A stretch of 64,000 nucleotides of DNA from Anaspis maculata. Lineage: Eukaryota; Arthropoda; Insecta; Coleoptera; Scraptiidae. The position numbers were made by a program, and so were the translations under genes. Below, piece by piece: positions 25,801 to 33,984 of the stretch; positions within the stretch are counted from its first letter, which is position 1, and every line of letters starts with the position of its first letter. The notes under the pieces were generated by a model. That model saw nothing but the letters and a program-made list of their open reading frames with translations. It was not told where the DNA came from and made no database searches. The stretch covers positions 106,872,363 through 106,936,362 of the forward strand of contig OX421961.1 of the NCBI GenBank assembly GCA_949128115.1, given 5' to 3'.

Positions 25801-28800
25801 TCCGTCGGACCGTGGATGAAGGGGCGTCGTCCTGGTCTTCTGTATTCCGAGTAGAGTACAGATACCTTGGAACACGTTGGACTCGAAGTTTCGTCCCTGG
25901 TCTGAGTGTAGCTCCAAAGGTACTCCGAAGCGGCTTATCAGATTGTCCACCAGCACCCTTGCCACTGTAGAAGCCTCTTGGTTGGGCAGGGCGTACGCTT
26001 CCGGCCACTTGCTGAAGTAGTCCATGGCAACCAGGATGTATTTGTTGCCATCTTCCGTTGTCGGGAACGGGCCAGCCACATCGATCGCGATGCGTTCAAA
26101 AGGCGCTCCAACATTGTACGTCTTCAGCTCCCCTCGGCTGCGAGTTCTTGGTCCTTTGCTGGCCGCACAAACCTCGCACTGGCGACACCATGTTTCCACG
26201 TCGTTCCGGCAGATCACCCAGTAGAACCGCTCGCGCACCTTGGCCAACGTCTTGTTCACACCAAGGTGCCCTCCAGTGACGCCATCGTGCATCTCCTTCA
26301 GGACCTCTCTCACTCTCCTCTTGGGAAGCACCAGTTGAACCATCTCCTTTTTTCCATCAGGACTCTCCCAGACTCTTTTCAGCAGCCCATTCTCTATCCT
26401 CAGAGAATTCCACTGAGCCCAAAGAGCCTTGAATTCGGGCCCTTCACCAGATATCTCGGCCCATTCCGGTCTGTCTTGGCCAAGTTCTTTCCTTTCAGCA
26501 AGCGTACCGATGGCTGGGTCCTCACGCTGCTCCTTCTTGAGCTCAGCCGTAGTCCAATTTCTCGGGGTGTCGAAAACGATTGCCTTGACTTCGACGTTCC
26601 CATTCTGCTGGTCTACCCTCTTGCAGTGTTTACAATCTTCGTTGCATGGTCTTCGAGAAAGAGCATCCGCGTTGCCATGACTTCTTCCAGGGCGGTGTTG
26701 GACCTTGAAGTCATATTGTTGCAGTTTCTCGATCCACCGTGCCAACTGTCCCTCGGGATTCTTCAACTGCAGTAGCCATTTCAGGGCAGCGTGGTCAGTC
26801 CTCACCAAAAATTTCCGGCCATAGAGGTACTGGTGAAAGTGATCGACAGCTTTCACTATGGCCAGTAGCTCCCTACGCGTCACGCAGTAGTTCCTTTCAG
26901 GCTTGGACAACACCTTGCTGTAGTACTCCACTACTCGCTCTTGGCCCTGCTGGTGTTGTGACAGCACTGCTCCAATTCCGGTGTTGCTGGCATCAGTGTC
27001 CAAGATGTATTGTCCATGCAGTTGAGGATATGCCAGGATGGGACTCGAACACAATGCAATCTTCAGAGTCTTGAATGAGTTTTCGCACTCCTTGGTCCAC
27101 AGGAATGGCGCACGGTCTTCAGTCAGTTTGTGTAAAGGCTTAGCAATGTCAGCGAACTTTTCTACAAATCGTCTGTAGTAGGTGCATAAGCCCAAGAAAC
27201 TTCTGACTTCATGCTGATTTCTCGGTCGTGGCCATTCTCGTACAGCATCCAATTTCGCTGGATCGGTTTCGATTCCTTCCGACGACACTACGTGCCCCAA
27301 AAATTTGACTTGCTTCTGGAAGAGCACGCATTTCTTTGGGTTGAGCTTGAGATGTGCACCTTGAAGACGTCGAATTACCTCCCGGAGGTACTTCAGGTGC
27401 TCCTCGAAGGTTCGACCGATGACCATCACGTCGTCGAGGTAGACTAGGCAAGTTTCCCACGTAAGACCTCGCAAGACGCACTCCATTAGACGTTCAAACG
27501 TGGCAGGTGCGTTGCAAAGTCCAAACGGCATCACAGTAAACTGATAAAGGCCGCTCCCAGCGGAAAACGCCGTCTTCTCTTTGTCGTCGTTGTGGAGTCC
27601 CACTTGCCAGTAACCACTCTTCAGGTCAAGCGTCGAAAACCATCTCGACCCAGACAGCGTGCTCAAAGTGTCGTCAATCCGAGGAAGTGGATAGCTGTCT
27701 TTCTTCGTCACATCATTGAGTTTGCGGTAGTCTACGCAAAATCGTGTACTACCGTCTTTCTTCGTGACCAAAACAACCGGTGAAGACCATGGGCTCGTCG
27801 ATTCTTCGATCACGCCTTCATCCAACATGTTTTTCAAGAGCTTCGACACCTCTTCTTGCTTCGCCAATGGTAGGCGCCGGGGAGCCTGTCGGATCGGTGC
27901 GGCGTTCTCAGTGTTAATCCGATGTTGGATCACGTTGGTCCTTCCGGTAGGGTTACCTTCCATGGCAAAGGCTGCAGCTTCTTCCTGGATGAATTGCGTC
28001 GCAAGCTCCTTCTCCTTGCCACTCAGATGTTTCCAGTCAGGCGAGAACATCTCCACTAGCTTTTTCTCTAAGAGCTTGGGAGTCGCAGCCTTTGTCGATA
28101 TGTCTTCACAACGTGAGATCCACTCTACGGGTTCACACTTGCCCAGGGTCTCTCCTTCCTTGATTATTTTGCTCGTCTTGTTCGGGTTAATGACTCTGAT
28201 CGGGATTTTTGTCTTGTCCATGTTGATTAATGTCTTAGCCATGATGCAGCTGGCAGCTGTGTCGGGTTCAGCAATGCCGGCGACATGTCCTCCAGGTTGC
28301 CCGCTTAATGTTGCCCACACGATTTTCTCGGAGTTAGCGGCTACACGAACGGTTTCAGCCGAAAGTAGGCGGATTTCTTCAGCGGCCTTCATGGATGTTC
28401 TAAGCGCCAATTCCTCGTTCCCGATTTTCAACGTCCACTGTCCAACATCCAGGATGAATCCGTACTTATCCATCAAGTCCAGGCCAAGTATGAAGTCGTC
28501 AACAATGTCAGCGACCAGGAACTTTTCTCGCAGAAGAAATCGTCCGAAGCGAATGCTTACTTCAGCTTCTCCGTGCAATGTAGCAGACTCTCCGGTAGCT
28601 GTAGTCAAACGAGCGCCGTCCCTCAGTGGCACAATGCGTTGCTGTCGAAGAATTCCTCGTCGAACGATTGACTTCGTGGCTCCCGTATCGATTACGAACA
28701 CGCAATCGTCCTCGTCAAGCTTTCCACTGAGAAGAAGGCTATTGGGTGACTTCTGCAGCAGTGAGACGGAGTAACTCCTGGGGCATTGAGGACTGCGTGC

Positions 28801-31800
28801 CAGCGTGCGCCCCTTAGCGCTAGCTGGAATTAGTTTTTCCTGATAGCGTCTATCAGGGCTGGGAGTTCTCCGTCCCGGTGTGGACCGGTCACTTGAACTC
28901 GACCTTTGCCTGCAGTCTCGAAGCAGATGTCCCGGTTTTCTACAGCCGAAGCAACGCGGTCTTCCTCCAGCTTTTGGCTCGCCTTGGGGTCTGTTCCGAG
29001 ACATGGCGCTAAGAAGTTCCTCAAACATCTCCTTCACCGATTTCTCGGAAGGATGTGATGCTCCGGATTCATCAAAGTTCACCTCTCTAAGACGATGAGG
29101 GCGCGATGCATCTTTAGCAGCCTCGATGCGAATAGCTTGGATGAGTGCGTCGCTGATGTTGGCTGGATTGCTGATCATGACCATCTGACGCAGATCTGGA
29201 TCTCTTATTCCGCCCATGAAAGTTTCCTTGGCGATGTCGGCCAAAACATCCGCTGGATGGGCTGGATAGGCCAGGTGAACCAGCCTCAGGACTTCGGATT
29301 CGAATTCCTGAAGGCTTTCTCCGCTCTTTTGTGTCCTGGCCTTCAGCTGGGTTTGATGGATCTGCCGCACATGATTGTCCCCATACCGAAGCTCAAGGAC
29401 CCTCGTCAGCTTGGCAAAGTCCTTCTGCTCACTTTCAGGAATCGTCTGGAGCAGCTCCAATGCTGGGCCTCTGAGAGCCAGGACTAAAGCTGTGGCTCTC
29501 TCATCGTCGCTCCATCCGTTTGCTTCGGCAGCGGCATCGAACTGCCTCTTATAGGTAGTCCATGGGCTTTTCCCATCGAAGTTCGGCAGCTTCACACGTT
29601 GGGCACCCGCTGAACTAACCATCGCAGCACTGGCGGCGGTTTTCTGAACCTGTTGCTCCAGCTTTGTCAGGTTGGCCTTCACCGCTTCCACTTCTTTTTC
29701 TACCATCGCAACCATTTTCTCCTCCAGTTTGTTTACACTGCCGTCGAAATACCGCGTTTGTTGTTCCACAACGGCTAATATTTCTTCTCTTTCCTCCAGG
29801 CGTTTCCTTTCCTGTTCTTCTAACAGATTTCTCAATTCCTGTTCTTGCCCTTCTAGAAGATTCTTCAGTTCTGCCTTGTCCTCTAAACCTCCACGACGCG
29901 TTTCTTCTCCTGTTCATCTAGAAGACTTTTCTGCTGCTGCATCATCGCCATGATGTTCGCCAAAGCGTCTTCGACTCCTGTCTTCGACATGCTTCTCGTC
30001 TCCGGCATTTACCAAATCACGAATGTTCCGAACGTCCTGTAGTCGCAGGCCCAATTACTCTCAATTATACCGCTTACTGACACCAAATGTTCCGATATTT
30101 CGCGTACGGGTTCGAATATAATTGAGACGAACTTTTAAAACACACACTGTTTATTTCTGCGTACTACTACTACTACAATAAATGCCAACAGTTATCGCTT
30201 GGAATTATGTCGCAGGGACTTCGCTTGTTTTCACTCGCTATCTAATTCATTACTGCCGCGAGCTCCCGGCTGACGCCTTATATAAGGCCTCCGAATAATG
30301 TTCCCGAAGTTTCTGTCTGCTTTCAGCAAATTCCATGAGGGTCTGGCATATGCGGTTTCTAGATCATTCCTGAATAATCGCACACATTACCCGTATGCTT
30401 CCCATGCGTTCTGGTATCTGCGCCTCCGCCAAAGTGCACTGATGTGCCTTGATCGAACGTTCAAGTCTCCATTGGGTTCACATACAAGAACGCTCTGGAA
30501 TGCACGAGATCGCTCCAGACTTCTACACTGCGATCTAATGGTGGAAAGATCGAGAAACATCGAGTGTTTACCTATATGTACAAGATCGCCGCTCGTAACA
30601 TTACCAATCGGTACGATGGCGATTGGCTAGCACATAAATAGAAATACTTGTCAAATCTGTCAACTTTTGAATTCAAATTACGACTTCATTAGTTATTACA
30701 ATTTGAGAAGATAACTTGCTGTTGAAATTTCAAGGGAACATTTTAGTTATTGTTAGAAGGAAGTAGTTTTCCTCGATCACTTTCACGAACAGTGCTTTAA
30801 TCAAAAAATTGACTTTTTTTCAAAAAGGGTTCCAATTTATGCGCTCGCAACTAGTGTACCTGTCTAATGTAATAAATGTCTGGTTTGGTCTAAATTGGTT
30901 ATAATTAAATAGGTAGGTAGTTGAGTAGGTCCATACTTAGGTTACAGCAAGGGGAACAGCAATTCAAGTCCAATTTGTTTCCAACAATAGGTATACTTAC
31001 ATAAGTAGTAAAGATTATAGGTGGTGTATCGTGATACTTACTCACAATTTGATGATTGTTTATACTCTTACGTTAAACAGAATACAACTTGCAAAGCTTA
31101 TAAAAACCAGTAAGTAGCAACTATTGTGATTAGCGTCTCAGGTATACGTGACGTGACACGTCCTTGTTGGTAACCTGAACCTGCATGACCTTGACGAACT
31201 TCAGAGATCGAAGTCGTATCTTGTATCTACGACAACTACTAGAGGGAACAATAATTGAATCTACTGTATAAGATCTCTTGATGAACAGAATGAACTTCTC
31301 TACAGAACTTCATTCTACCTACCTACCTACGTAAAAATTGTCCGGCAATTTATACGTCTAAAGGCTCGGTTGCCTGGTCTCTCTGATCTAAGCAGGACTG
31401 CTTGGATAAGAAAAGATCTTGTACTACCTACTACTCCTCTTGTTGATATATCTTGGGTATAGGTATACTACTTATGCAAAGATTTATATCTAGTGGCTAG
31501 TGCTTGAAGTTGGGGCTGCCCAGTACCCTATCTGACTATGAGGGTTTTTTTGAAAAAGTTTCTGAGAGAGCGTTTCGTCAAATATTTCGTCTAGCGATAT
31601 GTGATCACAGGCAGAATCATTTTAAATGACGACACGAGAAAGCTTACTTGAGAAACTCCAGATGACGGTTGACACAAATCTTCAAACGTTGCTTGATTTC
31701 TCGCTGATAGACTTCGTCGTAATATAAATCTTCCTCGTTCATCACACCGCCGCCATCAGGAAAACCCTTCAAGTAATCCAAAAACAAGTACAATTGAAGC

Positions 31801-32520
31801 TTGTAATGCTGTACATCGTACAGGACGCAATACACGGGCGATGTCAAACAGAAATATATGGGAAATGAAACGAAATCGGCAAAGTAGTAGAGTTCCTCTA
31901 TATAGTGCGGAAATAAATCATCGACGAATCGCAAGTACAGCAAATACTGCACGTCGTGCTCGTCGTGGTAACATAACGACGCCGCTATCAAGCACGGGCC
32001 AAGAGCGCAAAACAAGATGTACCAGTTGAGTCTTTTGGCGTGCTTTTTGATGAACGCTTCCATTTTCTTATTGCTTGGTTGCCATAAGTCGAACTCGGAC
32101 AAAAATTTTCCGGTGTATTTCACTTTCCTCAATAAAAAGAAGGATATGGCCAGCATCTAGTGATGAGGATAAAAAATCTGGTTGCTTAAATAAATGTTGT
32201 GATTGATTGCTCATGCTTACGTAAAAAACAACAAAAACTGTGAAGGTGTAAGAGATTCTTTCGTCTGGTTCAAATATGAAAAGAGTGTAGTATGCCCAGA
32301 CGCCAAGTGTAAAGATAAAAAGAGTACATAACCAGCCCGCAAAGAACTTTCCTACTTGGGTTTCGTAGATATCCGTGCCTAGAATTCGGAATAACTTCAA
32401 GCAGTCATCTGTGAAGAACATGAATTATGAATAAAAAATAAATTTTGTACCTTTAATTAGGTACGTACTTTTCAACTTTTGGTTGTCCTTATCGAAGTCC
32501 AGAAGTTTCAACAGGTGCAT
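10827..32520 (-). CDS. Insect odorant receptor (7tm_6 family), seven exons, 386 aa
   Basis: A ligand-binding subunit of an odorant-gated cation channel, expected in olfactory neuron membranes together with Orco. Seven exons join with GT-AG introns and matching phases: 52+188+509+100+105+156+51 bp = 387 codons including TGA, a typical receptor length. Exons 1-3 give the cytoplasmic N-terminus and first hydrophobic segments (ILGTDIYETQVGKFFAGWLC at about 27-46). Exons 5-7 carry the conserved C-terminal signature: GQ at 312-313, DWYNW at 330-334, LNYNLG just before 370, then MMKTVYS in the last exon. Introns are 60, 64, 18688, 623, 57 and 1041 bp; the long ones contain transposons. An in-frame ATG at 32700 would add 60 residues, but family N-termini favour 32520 (CACCATG). 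No frame breaks were seen. Expression and ligand are unknown. Confidence 0.9.
11101..11878. mobile_element. Inverted-repeat element in receptor intron 6
   Basis: Ends are CACAGAATAG and its complement, followed inward by AATAAGTGC and longer imperfect inverted repeats (11185-11345 against 11620-11810). The 7-bp duplication GTAGTAG flanks it at 11094-11100 and 11879-11885. No transposase; frames of 89-92 aa inside are not recognisable. Its right end is only 33 bases from the exon 6 donor site. Confidence 0.75.
11919..12074 (-). CDS. Odorant receptor exon 6
   Basis: Fifty-two codons with the diagnostic C-terminal block: SNDWYNW, a kinase-unrelated basic stretch, the IFLFKAIEPMSIRF segment and LNYNLGIS. 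Acceptor TTTCTAG and donor GTGAGA. The 57-bp intron before it is the shortest in the gene. Confidence 0.9.
12132..12236 (-). CDS. Odorant receptor exon 5
   Basis: Thirty-five codons from APSSTIKYVRM to GQTIESE, phase 0 at both ends, containing a membrane segment and the family GQ motif. Acceptor TTTGTAG; the donor GTTCGT is weaker than the others. The plus-strand 90-aa frame over the same bases is its shadow. Confidence 0.85.
12860..12959 (-). CDS. Odorant receptor exon 4
   Basis: Bounded by acceptor AATTTGTAG and donor GTAAGT. It completes Lys250 (AA+G) and encodes FKTKKNDQLG plus a hydrophobic segment (VTIPICGCLLGVGILYYCF), matching the segment expected after exon 3. At 100 bp it restores phase 0. 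Confidence 0.82.
13365..14426. repeat. Complete foldback of the CTGCTGGACAACG family
   Basis: Both ends read TAAACTGCTGGACAACG inward; the arms of about 400-500 bp are inverted copies. It lies in receptor intron 3. Related fragments: 4436-4600 and 14767-15170. Confidence 0.82.
14767..15170 (+). repeat. Single-arm copy of the CTGCTGGACAACG family
   Basis: Starts TATAAACTGCTACACAACG and follows one arm of the 13365-14426 element, including CTACAGGGTGTTATG, then ends without the second arm. Confidence 0.75.
15345..17350 (+). repeat. Family-B repeat, copy 1, carrying a MITE
   Basis: Starts GTGGGGCGACACAAAACTTT and is collinear with copy 2 (17743-19460) through the TTTGACAGATGACAG section; it stops before the CA-rich end. 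A MITE (15649-15956) is inserted. No coding frame is shared intact by the two copies, so the family looks non-coding. Confidence 0.75.
15649..15956. mobile_element. MITE with TGGCTAC ends
   Basis: A 308-bp insertion absent from family-B copy 2, which serves as an empty-site reference. The termini are TGGCTAC and GTAGCCA, with GTTTACACC and GTGGACTAAA repeated inside. I could not fix a target duplication. Confidence 0.65.
17395..17530. repeat. GATCGATCTTTT motif cluster, left
   Basis: Roughly ten overlapping copies of ATCGATTTTT / GATCGATCTTTT in both orientations. A matching cluster lies at 19845-19955, which ends in GATCGGCATCCCTA, an hAT-like terminus. The pair may be the two ends of one element now containing family-B copy 2. 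Confidence 0.45.
17743..19460 (+). repeat. Family-B repeat, copy 2
   Basis: Begins GGGGCGACACAAAACTTTCC and ends near GGGCCGGGAAAG, so the motif ACTTTCCCGGC appears inverted at both ends. The (CA)n tract 19268-19325 lies near the right end. Frames of 103-139 aa over it are not conserved in copy 1. Class of element unknown. Confidence 0.7.
19268..19325. repeat. (CA)n microsatellite
   Basis: Nearly pure CA dinucleotide repeat interrupted by one TA and bounded by CAGACAGACA on both sides. Confidence 0.95.
19693..19827. mobile_element. Short MITE with TACCGGGTGTTTATAA ends
   Basis: The termini TACCGGGTGTTTATAA and its near complement continue into GTGATCGC on both sides. TA lies at both edges, suggesting a TA target. 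Related, partly deleted copies lie within 32778-33034 and 33985-34245. Confidence 0.7.
19845..19955. repeat. GATCGATCTTTT motif cluster, right
   Basis: Counterpart of 17395-17530, ending AAAAGATCGGCATCCCTATC; read inward from the right it starts TAGGGATGCCGATCTTTT. Confidence 0.45.
20169..22371. repeat. Giant foldback, 2.2 kb
   Basis: Outer ends TAGTGCAGTAAAG and its complement are flanked by TA. Arms of nearly 1 kb run to about 21150 and back from about 21390. Related 61-aa and 90-aa frames (MRRCQ.ISCLLQ) occur once in each arm, showing arm homology with many substitutions; they are not genes. It lies in receptor intron 3. Confidence 0.85.
22381..23410. repeat. Foldback, 1.03 kb
   Basis: CACATCAAAAGAATC at the left end and its complement at the right, arms of about 500 bp, centre near 22890. 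Internal ACAGGGTGATCAATGG motifs are inverted copies of each other (22550 and 23235). It abuts the larger foldback with only 9 bp between. Confidence 0.85.
23411..24339. other. No gene seen
   Basis: Intronic sequence of the receptor without recognisable coding. A short tandem GGTATGTCGGGTATGTCGGG occurs near 24110. Confidence 0.4.
24340..24543. repeat. Right-end fragment of the GGGCCACC element family
   Basis: Shares GTCTGTTTCGTTTTCA.TGGGCCACC and preceding sequence with the right half of the element at 35667-36116; ends CACCCTGTATAA. Confidence 0.65.
24700..25215 (-). repeat. 3' LTR of the Gypsy element
   Basis: Starts TGTTACGATATTTCGCG and ends GCTCGTAACA. Compared with the other LTR it lacks one TAC unit near 24780 and has a 7-bp duplication near 24890. 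Confidence 0.93.
25217..25230 (-). other. Polypurine tract
   Basis: AAGAGGGGGG on the minus strand, directly before the 3' LTR; it would prime plus-strand synthesis. Confidence 0.75.
25228..29835 (-). CDS. Gag-Pol polyprotein of the Gypsy element, 1535 aa
   Basis: One uninterrupted frame carries everything needed for reverse transcription and integration. In order: a coiled-coil Gag start, a capsid-like region, a CCHC zinc knuckle (C295-C308, CFGCRKPGHLLRDC), an arginine-rich stretch, aspartic protease (DTGA 383-386), reverse transcriptase (YLDD 799-802), RNase H (from DTDAS about 946), and integrase with the HHCC finger (H1183, H1190, C1220, C1223) and the DD35E triad D1252, D1312, E1348. 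A GPY/F-type module (WEGPYTVVKRI) lies near the C-terminus. The frame as bounded here opens at TTG; coding similarity continues upstream to an ATG at 30008 but in another frame (next entry). The long plus-strand frames over this region are shadows. Confidence 0.93.
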   Translation of the reverse strand: MRNLLEEQERKRLEEREEILAVVEQQTRYFDGSVNKLEEKMVAMVEKEVEAVKANLTKLEQQVQKTAASAAMVSSAGAQRVKLPNFDGKSPWTTYKRQFDAAAEANGWSDDERATALVLALRGPALELLQTIPESEQKDFAKLTRVLELRYGDNHVRQIHQTQLKARTQKSGESLQEFESEVLRLVHLAYPAHPADVLADIAKETFMGGIRDPDLRQMVMISNPANISDALIQAIRIEAAKDASRPHRLREVNFDESGASHPSEKSVKEMFEELLSAMSRNRPQGEPKAGGRPRCFGCRKPGHLLRDCRQRSSSSDRSTPGRRTPSPDRRYQEKLIPASAKGRTLARSPQCPRSYSVSLLQKSPNSLLLSGKLDEDDCVFVIDTGATKSIVRRGILRQQRIVPLRDGARLTTATGESATLHGEAEVSIRFGRFLLREKFLVADIVDDFILGLDLMDKYGFILDVGQWTLKIGNEELALRTSMKAAEEIRLLSAETVRVAANSEKIVWATLSGQPGGHVAGIAEPDTAASCIMAKTLINMDKTKIPIRVINPNKTSKIIKEGETLGKCEPVEWISRCEDISTKAATPKLLEKKLVEMFSPDWKHLSGKEKELATQFIQEEAAAFAMEGNPTGRTNVIQHRINTENAAPIRQAPRRLPLAKQEEVSKLLKNMLDEGVIEESTSPWSSPVVLVTKKDGSTRFCVDYRKLNDVTKKDSYPLPRIDDTLSTLSGSRWFSTLDLKSGYWQVGLHNDDKEKTAFSAGSGLYQFTVMPFGLCNAPATFERLMECVLRGLTWETCLVYLDDVMVIGRTFEEHLKYLREVIRRLQGAHLKLNPKKCVLFQKQVKFLGHVVSSEGIETDPAKLDAVREWPRPRNQHEVRSFLGLCTYYRRFVEKFADIAKPLHKLTEDRAPFLWTKECENSFKTLKIALCSSPILAYPQLHGQYILDTDASNTGIGAVLSQHQQGQERVVEYYSKVLSKPERNYCVTRRELLAIVKAVDHFHQYLYGRKFLVRTDHAALKWLLQLKNPEGQLARWIEKLQQYDFKVQHRPGRSHGNADALSRRPCNEDCKHCKRVDQQNGNVEVKAIVFDTPRNWTTAELKKEQREDPAIGTLAERKELGQDRPEWAEISGEGPEFKALWAQWNSLRIENGLLKRVWESPDGKKEMVQLVLPKRRVREVLKEMHDGVTGGHLGVNKTLAKVRERFYWVICRNDVETWCRQCEVCAASKGPRTRSRGELKTYNVGAPFERIAIDVAGPFPTTEDGNKYILVAMDYFSKWPEAYALPNQEASTVARVLVDNLISRFGVPLELHSDQGRNFESNVFQGICTLLGIQKTRTTPLHPRSDGMVERFNRTMEQHLSKVVDEHQRDWDRHLPIFLMAYRAAIHDTTGETPARVLFGRELRLPCDLQFGTPENDPKDIPEYVDDLRQRMCDIHELVRNRIRIATDRMKTRYDLKANSTGFQAGDLVWLYNPQRKKGRSPKLHPSWEGPYTVVKRINDVVYRIQRASRAKMKVVHLDRLARYSGSNDEPIRDEQA
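29836..30008 (-). pseudogene. Frameshifted N-terminus of the Gypsy Gag
   Basis: An ATG at 30008 opens MPETRSMSKTGVED followed by a coiled-coil stretch (DEQEKKR) that hits TAG after about 40 codons. After a one-base shift the predicted coiled coil resumes (LEDKAELKNLLEGQ) and joins the main frame. This is most simply a one-base deletion near 29890; a start further into the main frame is the alternative. Confidence 0.6.
30070..30086 (-). other. Primer-binding site of the Gypsy element
   Basis: TGGTGTCAGTAAGCGG directly follows the 5' LTR. Its first nine bases equal the complement of a tRNA-Leu 3' end as I know it; the rest diverges. Confidence 0.55.
30088..30600 (-). repeat. 5' LTR of the Gypsy element
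   Basis: TGTTCCGATATTTCGCG to GCTCGTAACA, nearly identical to the 3' LTR. Presumed to hold the element promoter. Confidence 0.93.
30605..31647. other. Start of receptor intron 3, no other gene seen
   Basis: Contains GTAGGTA/TACCTACC simple-sequence patches and no recognisable coding frame. Confidence 0.5.
31648..32156 (-). CDS. Odorant receptor exon 3
   Basis: The largest exon, opening after the acceptor CATCACTAG and closing at AA|GTAAGC (phase 2). It encodes residues 81-249, with hydrophobic segments around YILFCALGPCLIAASLC and FVSFPIYFCLTSPVYCVL and the long charged linker ending NRHLEFL. The next coding sequence lies 18.7 kb away. Confidence 0.9.
32221..32408 (-). CDS. Odorant receptor exon 2
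   Basis: Follows the acceptor TTCTTCACAG and ends at the donor GTAAGC in phase 0. It encodes residues 18-80, from NDCLKLFRILG to VFVVFY, including the first membrane segment. Reading through the 64-bp intron gives the alternative 117-aa frame, which stops early. Confidence 0.88.
32469..32520 (-). CDS. Odorant receptor exon 1
   Basis: Seventeen codons plus one base, starting MHLLKLLDFDKDNQKLK, the usual short N-terminal exon of these receptors. Donor GTACGT follows at 32468; the codon is completed as AAT (Asn18) by exon 2. Confidence 0.85.
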
Positions 32521-32777
32521 GGTGCAGATACCTATAGGGTAGGAGAAATTTTTTTTTGCGTGCTCTAGTAGGTGTAAGTACCTCGGTGGGTACCTATCGA
32601 GTGAGTGAATATCTGGTATTTTATTGAGAATCAATCGATTTGTGATTAGGGAACAGTTTAAGTTCAGTTTGTTACCCGAACATACAGAAAGTGTTTCCAA
32701 GTACCTACAGTTAGCGACAACAAAAAATAAACTTCATTACTTCAAATGTGTATTAATATTAAACCTTTAATGTAGGT

Positions 32778-33034
32778 TAATACGCGTGATCAGTTTTTAC
32801 GAATTTGCGTTGGTCAAGTACTTTAACAATTATTGAGAGACATTGAAAATGTTTGTTATCGTATCGTCGCTTTGGAATCTCAATCTCCCATCGCTCATAC
32901 ACACTCATTCAAATAGCTCCTTTCACTGAGAATTTTGAGTTGGTCCATCCCTCCTACTTTCACACACATTTATAAACACCCGGTACCTACCAGTAATTTG
33001 CAAGTCAAAGTCACATAGGTAAATTGTTGCACTA
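32778..33034. repeat. Left copy of a roughly 260-bp direct repeat
   Basis: From TAATACGCGTGATCAG to TTGTTGCACTA. The right copy at 33985-34245 differs by a few substitutions and a 4-bp indel. Together they bracket the LINE fragment exactly, as a very long target-site duplication would. The left copy lies 258 bp upstream of the receptor start codon and includes a partial TTTATAAACACCCGGTA MITE end. Confidence 0.9.
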
Positions 33035-33786
33035 CAGAACTACAGACATCAGGCATTACAGATTGTGCTTTTGCAGATGATGTGGCAATATTTGCACCGA
33101 ACGAAAAAGAGCTGAAAAAAAGCCTAGATATATGGAAAGAAACCTTAACGAAAGATAACATGAAAATAAATCCAGAAAAATCCAAGGTGATGGTAATATC
33201 GAACCTCGTATCGAACAGAGAAGTGAAGACGAACATCGTGATGGACAATGTTAGGTTAGAACAAGTAAATGAGTTCATATATCTTGGAGTTATGATAGAA
33301 AACAAAGGCGGACACGAAAGAGAATTAGACAGAAGAGTGGATAAAGCAGCGAAATTGTATTATTCAGTGGCAAAGGCATTCCTGAACAAGAAAGAAATAA
33401 CAAAGAACACAAAAATCACTGTATACAAAACCGTATACCTACCCACACTTATATTTGGCAGCGAATCCTGGGTGCTTACAAATAAATACAAGAGCAAAAT
33501 ACAAGCAATGGAAATGAAGTATCTAAGAAAAACGATGGGGGTTACCAAGAGAGACAGGATAAGAAATGAAATAATACGAAAAGAGCTGGGAGTTGAGAAG
33601 TTGACAGGAAAGATAGAAGAAAGACAACTGCAATGGTTAGGTCACATGATAAGAATGGACGGAGAAAGACAAGTTAAGAAGGTTTGGGAAGCAAGAGAGG
33701 CAACAAGAAGAACAAGAGGAAGACCCAGGAAAACATGGAACACTACGATCGAAGAAATCCTCCATCAAAGAAATCAAACTTGGTAA
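33034..33786 (+). pseudogene. 5'-truncated non-LTR reverse transcriptase, C-terminal 250 codons
   Basis: The frame starts mid-domain: ITDCAFADDVAIFA contains the catalytic F-A-D-D of the reverse transcriptase palm. The thumb (VNEFIYLGVMIENKGG) and the usual C-terminal region (LRKTMGVTKRDRIRNEIIR, QLQWLGHMIRM, RTRGRPRKTW) follow, ending at TAA. The fingers and any endonuclease are missing. The frame is otherwise open, so truncation probably happened at insertion rather than by decay. RTE- or CR1-like clade cannot be decided here. Confidence 0.85.
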
Positions 33787-33984
33787 GAAGCGAAAACGAT
33801 GGCGCGAGACAGAAAACAATGGGCACTCTTTATCCATGGGACAAATCAGGAGACATAGTTTTACTCGTACCTGCTTGAATTAGAATTTGATTTGTAAATG
33901 ATATTACTTTGAGAATAAGATTTTGAGTTTGTAATTACACCTTACACCCATACTGGGTAAAAGGTTTTTTCGATTATATATATA
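33035..33984 (+). mobile_element. 5'-truncated LINE insertion
   Basis: About 950 bp comprising the reverse transcriptase tail, a 200-bp 3' UTR and a (TA)n tail ending at 33984, located exactly between the two 260-bp direct repeats. Truncation at the 5' end and a simple-sequence tail are the hallmarks of target-primed reverse transcription. Confidence 0.8.

Larger units (their letters stand above)
24700..30600 (-). mobile_element. Complete Ty3/Gypsy LTR retrotransposon, 5.9 kb
   Basis: Two LTRs of 516 and 513 bp, a primer-binding site, a single gag-pol frame and a polypurine tract lie in canonical order on the minus strand. TTAC flanks it (24696-24699 and 30601-30604), a 4-bp target duplication. 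LTR differences are two substitutions and two small length changes in the parts compared, so insertion is recent. It lies in receptor intron 3, in the same orientation as the gene, so its LTR signals could act on the receptor transcript. No envelope frame is present. Confidence 0.95.

Noticed and set aside
25978..28774. Long plus-strand frames of 265 and 336 aa
   Set aside because: They are shadows of the Gypsy polyprotein on the other strand, which has all catalytic motifs.
32521..32700. Upstream in-frame ATG of the receptor (METLSV)
   Set aside because: The extra 60 residues have no counterpart in odorant receptors; the MHLLKLL start fits the family.
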